A DNA stretch of 64,000 nucleotides, from assembly GCF_013608025.1 (NCBI RefSeq), contig NZ_VDLV01000031.1:31977-95976 (forward strand), given 5' to 3'. The DNA comes from Pseudomonas brassicacearum subsp. neoaurantiaca. GTDB lineage: Bacteria; Pseudomonadota; Gammaproteobacteria; Pseudomonadales; Pseudomonadaceae. The translations under genes and the position numbers were made by a program. Shown piece by piece: positions 1-8,653 of this stretch. Numbering within the stretch: the stretch's first letter is position 1; the number at the start of each line of letters is the position of its first letter. Under the pieces are notes generated by a model that worked only from the letters and a program-made list of their open reading frames with translations, was not told the DNA's origin and made no database searches.

Positions 1-1
1 C

Positions 2-124
2 GCAGGGCTGCCGGCAGACAAGTCGCCAACCCGTCATGCGGACTATCGCTTCCTCGGTGATCCCGACGAAGGTATGCAAGAACTGTTAATGGAACAGCTG
101 AAAAAAGATCCGAATTGGTACTGA
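2..124 (+). CDS. 3' end of an unrecognised protein-coding gene (partial)
   Basis: An open frame enters from the left edge and runs 40 codons to a TGA. The visible tail is polar and acidic and ends in Asp-Pro-Asn-Trp-Tyr. I do not recognise the family from this tail. The frame is open from the first complete codon, and a structured segment with a hairpin starts immediately after the stop, which fits a real gene end. The start and any domains lie outside the window. Confidence 0.6.
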   Translation, partial: AGLPADKSPTRHADYRFLGDPDEGMQELLMEQLKKDPNWY

Positions 125-373
125 GACTTGAGAACGGGAAAGGCAGCCCTGCTTTTCCCTCTGCGAGGCCCGAGGAGGGCCGAAGCATGACCAGGGGGCT
201 GGGACGCTCTGACCAGAAAGGGTCGGAGTGACCTACGGGCACAAGGGGTGCCTGCGAAAGGGCCGGGTCAGGAAAAAGCTGCGACGCAAGTTCGCAAAGT
301 CTTGATGGCTTGGCGAACTTGCGGAGAGCTTTAAGCGGCTGACGCTCGCGCTAGAGCGGCCGGTAGTTTTTTT
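125..373 (+). ncRNA. Candidate structured RNA of unknown class ending in an intrinsic terminator
   Basis: No credible CDS lies here, but the stretch is dense in hairpins. Visible stems: 136-146 with 149-159; GGCCC 167-171 with GGGCC 177-181; a 10-bp stem 205-214 with 221-230 around a 6-nt loop; 237-242 with 247-253. TGACC 188-192 with GGTCA 266-270 could close a multibranch junction around the last two. A perfect 11-bp stem 285-295 with 313-323 is extended outward by AAAGCT/AGCTTT (275-280, 327-332) and inward by 297-301/307-311. The last hairpin (336-362) is followed by seven T at 367-373, as in a Rho-independent terminator. It does not look like RNase P RNA, tmRNA, 6S, SRP or Rsm RNAs. It could also be a long 3'UTR of the preceding gene. 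Confidence 0.5.
336..373 (+). terminator. Rho-independent terminator of the structured RNA candidate
   Basis: CGGCT (336-340) pairs with GGCCG (358-362) and GCTC (344-347) with GAGC (354-357) around a 6-nt loop, with a 3-nt bulge. A run of seven T follows at 367-373. Confidence 0.55.
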
Positions 374-827
374 CGGCAGAACCCGCCAGACGCTGCGGCA
401 TATTGTCCTGTTGGACGAATGTCACTGTCCCAACGCCGACCGTATATCGGAGAATGCGCCCGCCATTTTCCCTCCCGAGTGGACCCCAACGCCCGATCCT
501 TTCATCGATGCCCCAGCAATCAATGCAACGCCCGGCTACGCTGAAATGGCCGGCTGACGGCGTTTATGCCTGCTGAAGTGGCGCTTTCGAACCGATTGGG
601 ACGCACGTTTCACTTGGGAAATCTCATGCCGATTCGGCATGGGGTAGGCGGTTACGGCATTAGACGATCCCCCCTCGCGTGGCAATAGTTGCGCCTTTTT
701 TCGCCTGCCAGTGAGCCGTCGTGGGCGCTCGGGTGACGTTATACGGGGGCAGCAGCACGACTTCGCATCGCCATTTGGCCATCCGTTGACGCTGCTGCCC
801 GAGTCCAACTGAAGTAAGGGTAATGAT
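374..827 (+). promoter_or_regulatory. Long upstream region of gltP with two inverted repeats
   Basis: About 450 bases without a convincing gene. Two perfect inverted repeats stand out: CATGCCGA-T-TCGGCATG at 625-641, which looks like a dimeric regulator site, and GGGCAGCAGC at 747-756 with GCTGCTGCCC at 791-800, which could fold as a 10-bp stem just before the gltP ribosome binding site (around 815-819). I could not assign -35/-10 boxes with confidence. Confidence 0.4.
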
Positions 828-2159
828 ATGAAGAAGGCAAAACTAAGCCTCGCCTGGCAGATCCTCATCGGTCTGGTGCTCGGGATTGCAATCGGTGCGC
901 TGCTCAACCACTTCAGTGCCGAGAAGGCCTGGTGGATCAGCAACGTGCTGCAACCGGCAGGCGATATCTTTATCCGTCTGATCAAGATGATCGTGATCCC
1001 TATCGTGATCTCTTCGCTGATCGTCGGCATTGCCGGGGTCGGGGACGCCAAGAAACTTGGGCGCATCGGTTTCAAGACCATCATTTACTTTGAAATCGTC
1101 ACGACCATCGCCATTGTCGTGGGCCTGCTGTTGGCGAACTTCTTCCAGCCGGGCAGCGGCATCGACATGAGCACCCTAGGTACAGTGGATATTTCCAAGT
1201 ACCAGGCCACGGCCGCCGAGGTCCAGCATGAGCATGCGTTCGTGCAGACGATCCTCAACCTGATCCCATCGAACATCTTCGCCGCCGTCGCTCGCGGCGA
1301 GATGCTGCCGATCATCTTCTTCTCCGTGCTGTTCGGCCTCGGCTTGTCCAGCCTGCAATCGGACCTGCGCGACCCGCTGGTGAAGATGTTCCAGGGCGTC
1401 TCGGAAAGCATGTTCAAGGTCACTCACATGATCATGAGCTACGCGCCAATCGGTGTGTTTGCCCTGATCGCAGTGACCGTCGCCAACTTCGGTTTCGCTT
1501 CCCTGCTGCCGCTGGCGAAACTGGTCATCCTGGTTTATGTCGCCATCGCCTTCTTCGCCTTCGTGGTGCTGGGCCTGATCGCTCGCCTGTTCGGTTTCTC
1601 GGTGATCAAGTTGATGCGCATCTTCAAGGATGAGCTGGTGCTGGCCTACTCCACCGCCAGTTCCGAAACCGTGTTGCCACGGGTGATCGAGAAGATGGAG
1701 GCGTACGGTGCGCCGAAAGCCATTTGCAGCTTCGTGGTGCCCACCGGTTATTCGTTCAACCTCGACGGTTCGACCCTGTACCAAAGCATCGCGGCGATTT
1801 TCATCGCCCAGCTGTACGGCATCGACTTGTCCATCGGTCAGCAATTGATGCTGGTATTGACCTTGATGGTGACCTCCAAGGGTATTGCTGGCGTGCCGGG
1901 CGTATCGTTCGTGGTGCTGCTGGCCACGTTGGGCAGCGTTGGCATTCCGCTGGAAGGCCTGGCGTTCATTGCCGGTGTCGACCGCATCATGGACATGGCC
2001 CGTACAGCGCTGAACGTGATCGGCAACGCCCTGGCCGTGCTGGTCATTTCCCGCTGGGAAGGCATGTACGACGATGCCAAGGGCCAGCGCTACTGGAACT
2101 CCCTGCCGCACTGGCGCAGCAAGGAGCCGCTGCCGGCTGGGGAAACTTCTAGCCGTTGA
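828..2159 (+). CDS. gltP: Glutamate/aspartate:proton symporter GltP (DAACS family)
   Basis: Inner-membrane secondary transporter importing glutamate and aspartate with protons. The 443 residues match the length of E. coli GltP. Family signatures are present in order: the serine-rich STASSETVLP at about 275-284, the NMDGT-type loop as NLDGS at 311-315, the second hairpin-loop motif with VPGVS at 356-360, and the substrate-binding helix DRIMDMARTALNVIGN at 385-400. The N-terminal half is a succession of hydrophobic helices. The start has a purine-rich ribosome site about ten bases upstream. The gene is apparently monocistronic, with a terminator hairpin at 2333-2358. The close paralogue DctA (C4-dicarboxylates) is the main alternative. 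Confidence 0.88.
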   Translation: MKKAKLSLAWQILIGLVLGIAIGALLNHFSAEKAWWISNVLQPAGDIFIRLIKMIVIPIVISSLIVGIAGVGDAKKLGRIGFKTIIYFEIVTTIAIVVGLLLANFFQPGSGIDMSTLGTVDISKYQATAAEVQHEHAFVQTILNLIPSNIFAAVARGEMLPIIFFSVLFGLGLSSLQSDLRDPLVKMFQGVSESMFKVTHMIMSYAPIGVFALIAVTVANFGFASLLPLAKLVILVYVAIAFFAFVVLGLIARLFGFSVIKLMRIFKDELVLAYSTASSETVLPRVIEKMEAYGAPKAICSFVVPTGYSFNLDGSTLYQSIAAIFIAQLYGIDLSIGQQLMLVLTLMVTSKGIAGVPGVSFVVLLATLGSVGIPLEGLAFIAGVDRIMDMARTALNVIGNALAVLVISRWEGMYDDAKGQRYWNSLPHWRSKEPLPAGETSSR

Positions 2160-2213
2160 TCAGTGAAGGGCGTTTGGGCCAGCATCAAGGTGCCTGAACA
2201 GCCCCTGATCATT

Positions 2214-2301
2214 GTGGGAGCGAGCTTGCTCGCGATTGCGTCAGATCCGTCACCCTTGTTATTGGCTGACACACCGCCATCGCGAGCAAGCTCGCTCCCA
2301 C
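2214..2301. repeat. REP inverted pair (GTGGGAGCGAGC type)
   Basis: GTGGGAGCGAGCTTGCTCGCGA at the left end is matched by its reverse complement at the right end, about 45 bases apart, so the two copies can pair as one long hairpin (a REPIN). It lies between gltP and its terminator hairpin. Confidence 0.9.
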
Positions 2302-2332
2302 GGGTTTCATTGATCATCTGTGCAGTGCCAAT

Positions 2333-2364
2333 CAAACCCCGGAGAAATCCGGGGTTTGTCGTTT
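2333..2364 (+). terminator. Intrinsic terminator after gltP
   Basis: CAAACCCCGG (2333-2342) pairs perfectly with CCGGGGTTTG (2349-2358) over a 6-nt loop and is followed by a short T-rich tract. Confidence 0.7.
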
Positions 2365-2411
2365 CTGCCAGCCCCGCTATCATGCGCCGCATCTTCCGGG
2401 GGATTTAACCG

Positions 2412-3641
2412 ATGCTCAATGGCCTGTGGCTTGGCTTCTTTATCGTGGCAGCCGTGTCGGCGCTGGCGCAGTGGCTGATCGGCGGCAACGCCGGAATCTT
2501 CGCCGCCATGGTGGAAAGCATCTTTGCCATGGCCAAGCTGTCGGTCGAAGTCATGGTCTTGCTGTTCGGTACCTTGACGCTGTGGCTGGGATTCCTGCGC
2601 ATCGCTGAAAAAGCCGGCATCGTCGACTGGCTGGCCAAGGCCCTTGGCCCGCTGTTCCTGCGCTTGATGCCGGAAGTGCCCGCCGGCCACCCGGCGATCG
2701 GCTTGATTACCCTCAATTTCGCTGCCAACGGTCTGGGGCTGGACAACGCCGCCACGCCCATTGGCCTCAAGGCCATGCGCGCCCTGCAAGATCTCAATCC
2801 CAGCCCGACCATCGCCAGCAACGCGCAAATCCTGTTCCTGGTACTGAACGCGTCGTCGTTGACCCTGCTGCCCGTCACTATCTTCATGTACCGCGCCCAG
2901 CAAGGCGCGCCGGACCCGACTCTGGTGTTCCTGCCGATCCTGCTCGCCACCAGCGCCTCGACCCTGATGGGGCTGCTGTCCGTGGCGTTCATGCAGCGTC
3001 TGCGCCTGTGGGATCCGGTGGTGCTGGCCTATCTGATTCCGGGTGCGCTGGCGCTGGGCGGCTTCATGGCGCTGTTGGCGACGCTCTCGGCCACTGCGCT
3101 GGCGGGGCTGTCGTCGATCTTGGGCAACCTGACGCTGTTCGGCTTGATCGTCCTGTTCCTGGTGGTGGGCGCGCTGCGCAAGGTGAAGGTGTACGAAACG
3201 TTCGTCGAAGGCGCGAAGGAGGGCTTCGACGTCGCCAAGAGCCTGTTGCCCTACCTGGTGGCGATGCTTTGCGCCGTCGGTGTTTTGCGGGCTTCGGGCG
3301 CGCTGGATTTCGGCCTGGACGGCATCCGTCACCTGGTGCAATGGGCGGGCCTGGACACGCGTTTTGTCGACGCGCTGCCGACGGCCATGGTCAAGCCGTT
3401 CTCCGGCAGTGCCGCCCGGGCGATGCTGATCGAAACCATGAAGACTTCCGGGGTGGACAGCTTTCCGTCCCTGGTGGCGGCGACCATCCAGGGCAGCACC
3501 GAAACCACCTTCTACGTGCTGGCGGTCTATTTCGGTGCCGTAGGGATCCAGCGCGCGCGCCATGCGGTGGGTTGCGCGCTGCTGGCTGAATTGGCCGGCG
3601 TGGTGGCGGCTATCGGGGTTTGCTACTGGTTCTTCGGCTGA
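2412..3641 (+). CDS. Nucleoside-recognition/spore-maturation (SpmA-SpmB-like) membrane protein
   Basis: A 409-residue polytopic membrane protein that looks like an SpmA half joined to an SpmB half, each with the Gate/nucleoside-recognition fold. The conserved segment around GLGLDNAATPIGLKAM (about 110-125) belongs to the first half. The second half carries a conserved PFSGSAARAM segment (about 330) and a GSTETTFYVLAVYFG segment (about 360-375). In Bacillus the separate SpmA and SpmB act in spore core dehydration; Pseudomonas does not sporulate, so the substrate here is unknown. The name reflects homology only. A G-rich ribosome site (2398-2404) precedes the ATG. It converges on the DUF5924 gene. 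Confidence 0.8.
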   Translation: MLNGLWLGFFIVAAVSALAQWLIGGNAGIFAAMVESIFAMAKLSVEVMVLLFGTLTLWLGFLRIAEKAGIVDWLAKALGPLFLRLMPEVPAGHPAIGLITLNFAANGLGLDNAATPIGLKAMRALQDLNPSPTIASNAQILFLVLNASSLTLLPVTIFMYRAQQGAPDPTLVFLPILLATSASTLMGLLSVAFMQRLRLWDPVVLAYLIPGALALGGFMALLATLSATALAGLSSILGNLTLFGLIVLFLVVGALRKVKVYETFVEGAKEGFDVAKSLLPYLVAMLCAVGVLRASGALDFGLDGIRHLVQWAGLDTRFVDALPTAMVKPFSGSAARAMLIETMKTSGVDSFPSLVAATIQGSTETTFYVLAVYFGAVGIQRARHAVGCALLAELAGVVAAIGVCYWFFG

Positions 3642-3705
3642 CCGGCGGAGTGAGTTGCTCACGATAACGATGATCGGTTGACACATCTGTTGGATGTGCC
3701 GCCGT

Positions 3706-3799
3706 CATCGCGAGCAAGCTCGGCTCCCACAGGTCAAGTGTCTTCCCCCGAGGCCATGAACGCCGCAGATCCCCTGTGGGAGCGAGCTTGCTCGCGATA
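3706..3799. repeat. Two REP copies in outward arrangement (GTGGGAGCGAGC type)
   Basis: A reverse-oriented copy at 3706-3730, with one inserted G in the core, is followed by a forward copy at 3776-3799. The order is the opposite of the usual REPIN, so the pair has its tails together. It fills the gap between two convergent genes. Confidence 0.8.
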
Positions 3800-3814
3800 A
3801 GGTCCGGAGGACCT

Positions 3815-4822
3815 TCAGTCGGTCACCTCGAAACGCAGCACGCCGATCATCTGGCCATTCTCCGTCAGCACTCGCACCTGCCATTTGCCTGTCGGGTTGT
3901 CTGGGAAATTCTGCTTATGAGTCCAGGCCCGATAGCCTTCCTTGCGCCCGCCATGGATGTCCAAGGCGATGCGGTCCACTTCTTTGCCGTTGAATTGCCA
4001 GACGTGGTAAATGCGCTCGTCGAGCCCTCGCGGGGCATTGATGGCGGTGTAGGCATACAGGCCATTGCTGCGAATCTGCGCCGCGCTGACTTGCTTGAGG
4101 CTGGCGCCCGGTGTGCGATCTTCCACTTGGGTGCTGATCGCCACTTCGGTCATCCATAGCGTCGCGGGTGGTACCCAGGAGCGCAGCACCCAGCCGGCGG
4201 CGCCAATTCCCAAGGTAATGCACAGAATCGCCAACGCGTTGCGCACGGTACGAATCGGAAAGATCGAGGCCAGGCTCGGGAACGACAACAGCATGGCGAT
4301 GCCCAGCGCCAGTTTGAAGCTCTGGTCGGTGGTCAGGTGGACAATTACCGGCAGCGCGGTGAGCAGCGCGGCGAACAGCGTCAGCGTGTGCAACGCCAGG
4401 AACGCCCAGCGCCGGGGGGCCAGCCATTTGTAATACAGCGGGTCAATGATCGAAATCAGTGCCGCGATCGTCAGCAGGCCGGTAAAGACCAGCTGGCTGC
4501 TGTTCCAAGTAGTGGTGATGAAGAAAAACGGCAGGACGAAAAACAGGCTTTCCTGGTGAATCATTTGCGTGGCGTAGCGCAACAGCGGCTGGGGTATTTC
4601 CCGTTTGAAAATTTTGGTGAACAGCCGCGTCAGGGTGTTTTCCAGCATCAGCCAGAGCCAGCTCACCAACATGATGATGGTGATCCAGGTCGCCAGGCTC
4701 TGCTGACGGTCCACCAGCATGAAGCTGCCGACCCCGGAAACAAAACCGCCGAGCGCGATGACCCCTGGATAGCGCTTCATCAGCTCTAGGATGCGCTGGA
4801 TTAAATGAGTCAGGTTCGGCAT
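3815..4822 (-). CDS. DUF5924 family membrane protein with C-terminal DUF2914-like domain
   Basis: 335 residues. After a short amphipathic N-terminus come about seven hydrophobic helices between residues 20 and 215, then a soluble C-terminal part (about 225-335) rich in aromatic and beta-prone residues. This tail has the DUF2914 look (YHVWQFNGKEVDRI, then GKWQVRVLTENGQMIG near the end). I recognise the architecture as the DUF5924/DUF2914 proteins of Pseudomonas. No function is established. The C-terminal domain probably faces the periplasm, by inference from helix number. Confidence 0.7.
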   Translation of the reverse strand: MPNLTHLIQRILELMKRYPGVIALGGFVSGVGSFMLVDRQQSLATWITIIMLVSWLWLMLENTLTRLFTKIFKREIPQPLLRYATQMIHQESLFFVLPFFFITTTWNSSQLVFTGLLTIAALISIIDPLYYKWLAPRRWAFLALHTLTLFAALLTALPVIVHLTTDQSFKLALGIAMLLSFPSLASIFPIRTVRNALAILCITLGIGAAGWVLRSWVPPATLWMTEVAISTQVEDRTPGASLKQVSAAQIRSNGLYAYTAINAPRGLDERIYHVWQFNGKEVDRIALDIHGGRKEGYRAWTHKQNFPDNPTGKWQVRVLTENGQMIGVLRFEVTD

Positions 4823-4921
4823 TCGGCGGTTTCACAGTAAGTCGTAGGAAATATCCCTGACAGAGTATCGCCAGGGCGCTGACATGGCGAGGATCGCGAC
4901 GCGTCCGGTGATTATCTTACT

Positions 4922-5038
4922 TGGCGAGGGAGCTTGCTCCCGCTGGCCTGCGAAGCGGGCCCCAGCCTTTCTTCAGATAGACCGCATCGCCCGGTTGCGG
5001 CTGCTGCGCAGCCGAGCGGGAGCAAGCTCCCTCGCCAC
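4922..5038. repeat. REP inverted pair (GTGGCGAGGGAGC type)
   Basis: TGGCGAGGGAGCTTGCTCCC at the left end is matched by GGGAGCAAGCTCCCTCGCCA at the right, with about 70 bases between. It lies between the divergent-side start of the DUF5924 gene and the end of the M16 peptidase gene. Confidence 0.9.
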
Positions 5039-5095
5039 GGGATCGCGTTGTCATGGGCTGGAGTCATCGTCGGCAGGCTCGTCCCACAGCGCGGC

Positions 5096-6484
5096 TCAAT
5101 CGGTCGTCGGTCGCGTCCTGCGGCGCACCAGCCAGCCCAGCAACACCAGCAACAACGCGACCAACCCACCCAGCCCCCAGACAAGCTGGTCATCACTGAG
5201 CAACGGTTTCTCGATGCGCAAATATCCCGGGTCCTTGAGCAGTTCGCGCAGGGCCCGGTTGGCTTGTTCCAGGCTGACGTCCTGCAGGCGCGCGGCGGGA
5301 TTGGCGAAGCGGCCGTCTTCGTAGTCGCCGAGGGCGCTCCAGTAGTAATCCGCCAGGGCGCTGTTGCCTTGGACGGCCCAGGACTGGTGGGCAATGGCGG
5401 CGCGTTTTATCCGCACGAAACTCTCGGGATTCAGGCCGTCCTTGAGTAACGTGCTGCGCAGCTGTTCCAACGACTGTTCGGCTAGCGGCAGGTCCTCGCG
5501 GGCCAGGTCGGCGTTCAGGCTCATGAAACCGACGCCGCCCAGCACTTCCCGCTCCGTCCAAGGCCCATAGGACAGGCCGTCGGCCAAGCGCAATTGGCGA
5601 TAGAGCGCCCAATCCAGATATTCCTTGAGCAGGTCGAAGGTCTCGTCGTGTTGCTCTTCCAGCACCGGTTCCGGGAACAGCCAGTGGAGCTTGGCGCCAT
5701 TGCCGACCAGGCCTTGGATGAGGTTGCGCTTGGTGACCGCGCTGTAGCGGATCTGGGGCAGCGGTTCGTGGACACTGGGCTCGACCGGCTCAAGCTCGCC
5801 GAAGGTGCGATCCAGATACGCCGGCAGCAATCGATCGAGGTCGCCAACCACGATCAAAGTCATATTGTTCGGCGCGTACCAGGCCTTGCGCACCTGCTCG
5901 AGTCGGGCGAGGGACAGATGTTCGACCTCGGCCCGTTCCTCGCAACGCAAGCCCAGCTCCACCGCCAGTTGATTGCTGGCCTTGTGGCCCAGGTCTTGAT
6001 GGTCCAGCCAGCGTTGCAGATGGGTGTAGTGCCCGCCGTCCTCGCGTTCAACCACCCGTTTGGCCGCGGCCAGGGCCTTTTCATCGATGCGGGTACGGGT
6101 CAGCAACGCCAGCAGCAAGTCCAGGACCTTGCGTTGGTTGCTCGCCGGCGCCTCGATGACAAACGTGGTATCGGCGTTGCTGGTAAAGGCATTCCACTCG
6201 CCGCCCAGGGCCTGCATGCGTTCTTCCAGGCCACCTTCACCCGTATCGTCGACGCCACTGAACAGCAGATGTTCGAGCAGGTGCGGCAGCTCTTTGTCGG
6301 CGCAGTTGAAATCATCGAGGCCAACGCCCACCACCAGCCGAATCGCCACATGCCCGCGTTCCGTGCCGGGCTTGAGTATGAGCTGCATGCCGTTGGGCAA
6401 CGTGTAGCCTTCAACCTGGAATCGATCCACGGCGAACGCGGGCAAGGAACCGAACAAAAGCAAGGCGAGCAACAGACAACGCAT
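5096..6484 (-). CDS. M16 family zinc metallopeptidase, membrane-anchored
   Basis: 462 residues from the ATG preceded by AGGAAG; an upstream ATG would add 11 residues without a ribosome site. A signal peptide (MRCLLLALLLFGSLPAFA) leads into a peptidase domain with the inverted zinc motif HLLEH at about 68-72 and a downstream glutamate in VVERED. A single hydrophobic helix near residues 430-450, followed by RRRTRP, suggests C-terminal anchoring in the inner membrane with the catalytic part in the periplasm. The length suits one M16 pair of domains (insulinase/processing-peptidase type). The substrate is unknown. Confidence 0.8.
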   Translation of the reverse strand: MRCLLLALLLFGSLPAFAVDRFQVEGYTLPNGMQLILKPGTERGHVAIRLVVGVGLDDFNCADKELPHLLEHLLFSGVDDTGEGGLEERMQALGGEWNAFTSNADTTFVIEAPASNQRKVLDLLLALLTRTRIDEKALAAAKRVVEREDGGHYTHLQRWLDHQDLGHKASNQLAVELGLRCEERAEVEHLSLARLEQVRKAWYAPNNMTLIVVGDLDRLLPAYLDRTFGELEPVEPSVHEPLPQIRYSAVTKRNLIQGLVGNGAKLHWLFPEPVLEEQHDETFDLLKEYLDWALYRQLRLADGLSYGPWTEREVLGGVGFMSLNADLAREDLPLAEQSLEQLRSTLLKDGLNPESFVRIKRAAIAHQSWAVQGNSALADYYWSALGDYEDGRFANPAARLQDVSLEQANRALRELLKDPGYLRIEKPLLSDDQLVWGLGGLVALLLVLLGWLVRRRTRPTTD

Positions 6485-6534
6485 AGCGGGCTTCCTGGCG
6501 GCTGAATGAAGATCCATGGTGCCGGGCTAGCCTT

Positions 6535-6559
6535 CATCGCCAGCAGGCTCGCTCCCACA
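6535..6559. repeat. Single degenerate REP (GTGGGAGCGAGC type, reverse)
   Basis: A reverse copy ending in GCTCGCTCCCAC, with its left half reduced to ATCGCCAGCAG. No intact partner is visible nearby. Confidence 0.65.
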
Positions 6560-6656
6560 TCGAATGTACGCTGCGTTCATGACCGCGGGAGTTGCCTGGC
6601 TCGCGATTGGCTTGCGCCCCGGACCCCTTTTAATGACTGGCCAGGACGCCAGTCGT

Positions 6657-8315
6657 TCACGGCGAATGGGTAATATCGGAAATTTCATCGGCGGCCAGTG
6701 CGCCAATTTCGGACGTTTCCAGCACCACGTAGGCGCTGCCGCAGAACAGCGAGTTCAGGCGCCGCATGTCGGCGATCAGTTCCAGGTGCAGGGAGCTGGT
6801 CTCCAGGCTTTGCACGACCTTGCGGTGCAGGCGGCTGACGTGGGCATGGGCCATCCGCCGTTCCTGGGCCCGAAAACGCCGTTTCTCACGCAGCAGTTGG
6901 CGAGCGCTTTCCCGGTCGGCGCTGAGAAAAACCGACAACCCCAGCCGCAGGTTGGCGATCAGGTGGCTGTGCAGCCCCGCCAATTCCTCCAGGCCCACCT
7001 CGGAAAACGAACGGCGTTGTGAGGTTTTTTGCTGCTGGACCTTGCGCAACATCCGTTCGATCAGGTCACTGGCCAGCTTCAGGTTGATGGCGAGCTCGAT
7101 GATTTCCGCCCAGCGACGGCTGTCCTGCTCGCTGAGGTCTTCCCGGGGCATTTGCGCCATGTAGAGCTTGATCGAACTGCACAGCGCTTCGACGTCGTCG
7201 CTCATGCTGCGCACCTGCTGGGTGATTGCCGTTTGCTCGCCCCGCAGCACGCCGAGCATGGCTTCGAGCATGTTTTCGATCAGGTCGCCGATGCGCAAGG
7301 TTTCCCGGGCGGCGTTCGCCAGTGCCAGGCTCGGGGTAGCGAGGGCGGTGGGGTCCAGGTGTCGGGACGTGGCCTTGCCATTGGTTTCCGGGCGTTCCGG
7401 CAGCAACCAGGCACAAAGCCTGGCCATCGGCCCGACGCTGGGCAACAGCACCAGGCAACGCACGGTGTTGTAGAGCAAGTGGAAACCAATCACGGTTTCC
7501 TGGGGGCTGAAATCCAGGCTGTCCAACCAGCTCACCAGCGGATCGAGCACCGGAATGATCAGCAACAGGCCGATCAGCTTGTACAACAGGCTGCCCAGCG
7601 CCACCTGGCGGCCGGCGGCGTTCTGCATGCTGGTGCTGAGAAACGCCAGCACGCCGCTGCCGATGTTGGCGCCGATCACCAGGCCGATGGCCACCGGCAA
7701 ACTGATCACCGCGGCGCCAGCCAGTGTCGCAGTCAGCAACACTGCCGCCAGGCTGGAATAGGAGATCATCGCGAACAACGCACCGACCAACGCATCGAGC
7801 AGGACATCGCCGGTCAGCGAGGCGAAGATCACCTTCACCCCTTGGGCCTGGGTGATGGGCGCAGCGGCTTCGACGATCAACTGCAAGGCCAGGATGATCA
7901 GGCCCAGGCCGATACCGACCCGGCCCATTTGCCCGACGCGGGTCTGTTTGCGCGACAGGAAGAAAATCACCCCGAGAAAAATCAGCAGCGGCGACAACCA
8001 CGACAGATCGAGGGTGAGCACCCGTGCCATCAATGCGGTGCCGACATCGGCGCCCAGCATGGTCGCCAGCGCGGGGGTCAGTGCCATCAGGCCCTGGCCG
8101 ACGAAGGAGGTGACCAGCATGGCCGTGGCGTTGCTGCTCTGGACCATGGCGGTCACCATGATGCCCGCGATAAACGCCAGCCAGCGGCGGGACATGTTCT
8201 GGCCAATGACATGGCGCAGGTTCGAGCCGTAGACCCGCAAGATGCCGGTACGGACGATATGCGTGCCCCAGATCAGCAAGGCCACGGCGGAGAGTAGATT
8301 CAGCAGGGTCAGCAT
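6657..8315 (-). CDS. Na+/phosphate cotransporter family protein (PNaS) with PhoU-like domain
   Basis: 552 residues from the ATG behind AGGGGGC; an ATG 11 codons upstream lacks such a site. The first ~310 residues form two repeated membrane halves of the NptA/PNaS type, with the family QSSNATAMLVTSF segment near residue 55-70 and a second hydrophobic repeat around 170-250. The remaining ~220 residues are helical and charged like PhoU. The family takes up phosphate with sodium, or in some members exports it, across the inner membrane. Here the direction and ion are not shown. Confidence 0.82.
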   Translation of the reverse strand: MLTLLNLLSAVALLIWGTHIVRTGILRVYGSNLRHVIGQNMSRRWLAFIAGIMVTAMVQSSNATAMLVTSFVGQGLMALTPALATMLGADVGTALMARVLTLDLSWLSPLLIFLGVIFFLSRKQTRVGQMGRVGIGLGLIILALQLIVEAAAPITQAQGVKVIFASLTGDVLLDALVGALFAMISYSSLAAVLLTATLAGAAVISLPVAIGLVIGANIGSGVLAFLSTSMQNAAGRQVALGSLLYKLIGLLLIIPVLDPLVSWLDSLDFSPQETVIGFHLLYNTVRCLVLLPSVGPMARLCAWLLPERPETNGKATSRHLDPTALATPSLALANAARETLRIGDLIENMLEAMLGVLRGEQTAITQQVRSMSDDVEALCSSIKLYMAQMPREDLSEQDSRRWAEIIELAINLKLASDLIERMLRKVQQQKTSQRRSFSEVGLEELAGLHSHLIANLRLGLSVFLSADRESARQLLREKRRFRAQERRMAHAHVSRLHRKVVQSLETSSLHLELIADMRRLNSLFCGSAYVVLETSEIGALAADEISDITHSP

Positions 8316-8489
8316 GAGGAGCCCCCTGTTAGCGTCCCAAAGGGACAAATTGACGGTGCCACATCGTTTTACTTCTTGTACTTAAGCTGTAGTTGCCGAA
8401 CGGTTCGGACGCCAGCATTGCACAGCTAAAGAAGCGTTTGAAACAAAACTGTCATAAAAATAAATTCCTCGAAAACACCTCAAACCCCT

Positions 8490-8576
8490 GTGGGAGCGAG
8501 CCTGCTCGCGAAGGCGGCATCAACTCCAACATCACCGGTTCAGGCAGACCGCTTTCGCGAGCAAGCTCGCTCCCAC
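8490..8576. repeat. REP inverted pair (GTGGGAGCGAGC type)
   Basis: A forward copy with the GAGCCTGCTC core variant at the left and a reverse copy at the right, separated by about 40 bases. Together with the terminator at 8608-8640 it accounts for most of the ~340-base gap between the TerC and Na/Pi genes. Confidence 0.9.
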
Positions 8577-8607
8577 AGGTTTGCATTCGACGACTTTTAT
8601 GCAGGCA

Positions 8608-8640
8608 TGAAAAAGGGGCTCCCAAGAGCCCCTTCGTTCA
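8608..8640 (-). terminator. Intrinsic terminator of the TerC gene
   Basis: Read on the minus strand, GGGGCTC and GAGCCCC form a 7-bp stem over a 4-nt loop, followed by five T. It starts just after the TerC stop. Confidence 0.75.
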
Positions 8641-8653
8641 TTGCCCTACACCT

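Noticed and set aside
1176..2111. Long minus-strand open frame (311 codons) opposite gltP
   Set aside because: It is antisense to a clear transporter gene; the product is rich in Gln, His and Arg with no domain, as expected from a GC-rich shadow frame.
2307..3686. 459-codon minus-strand frame opposite the nucleoside-recognition protein
   Set aside because: Low-complexity Gln/Arg/His product, antisense to a recognisable membrane protein gene.
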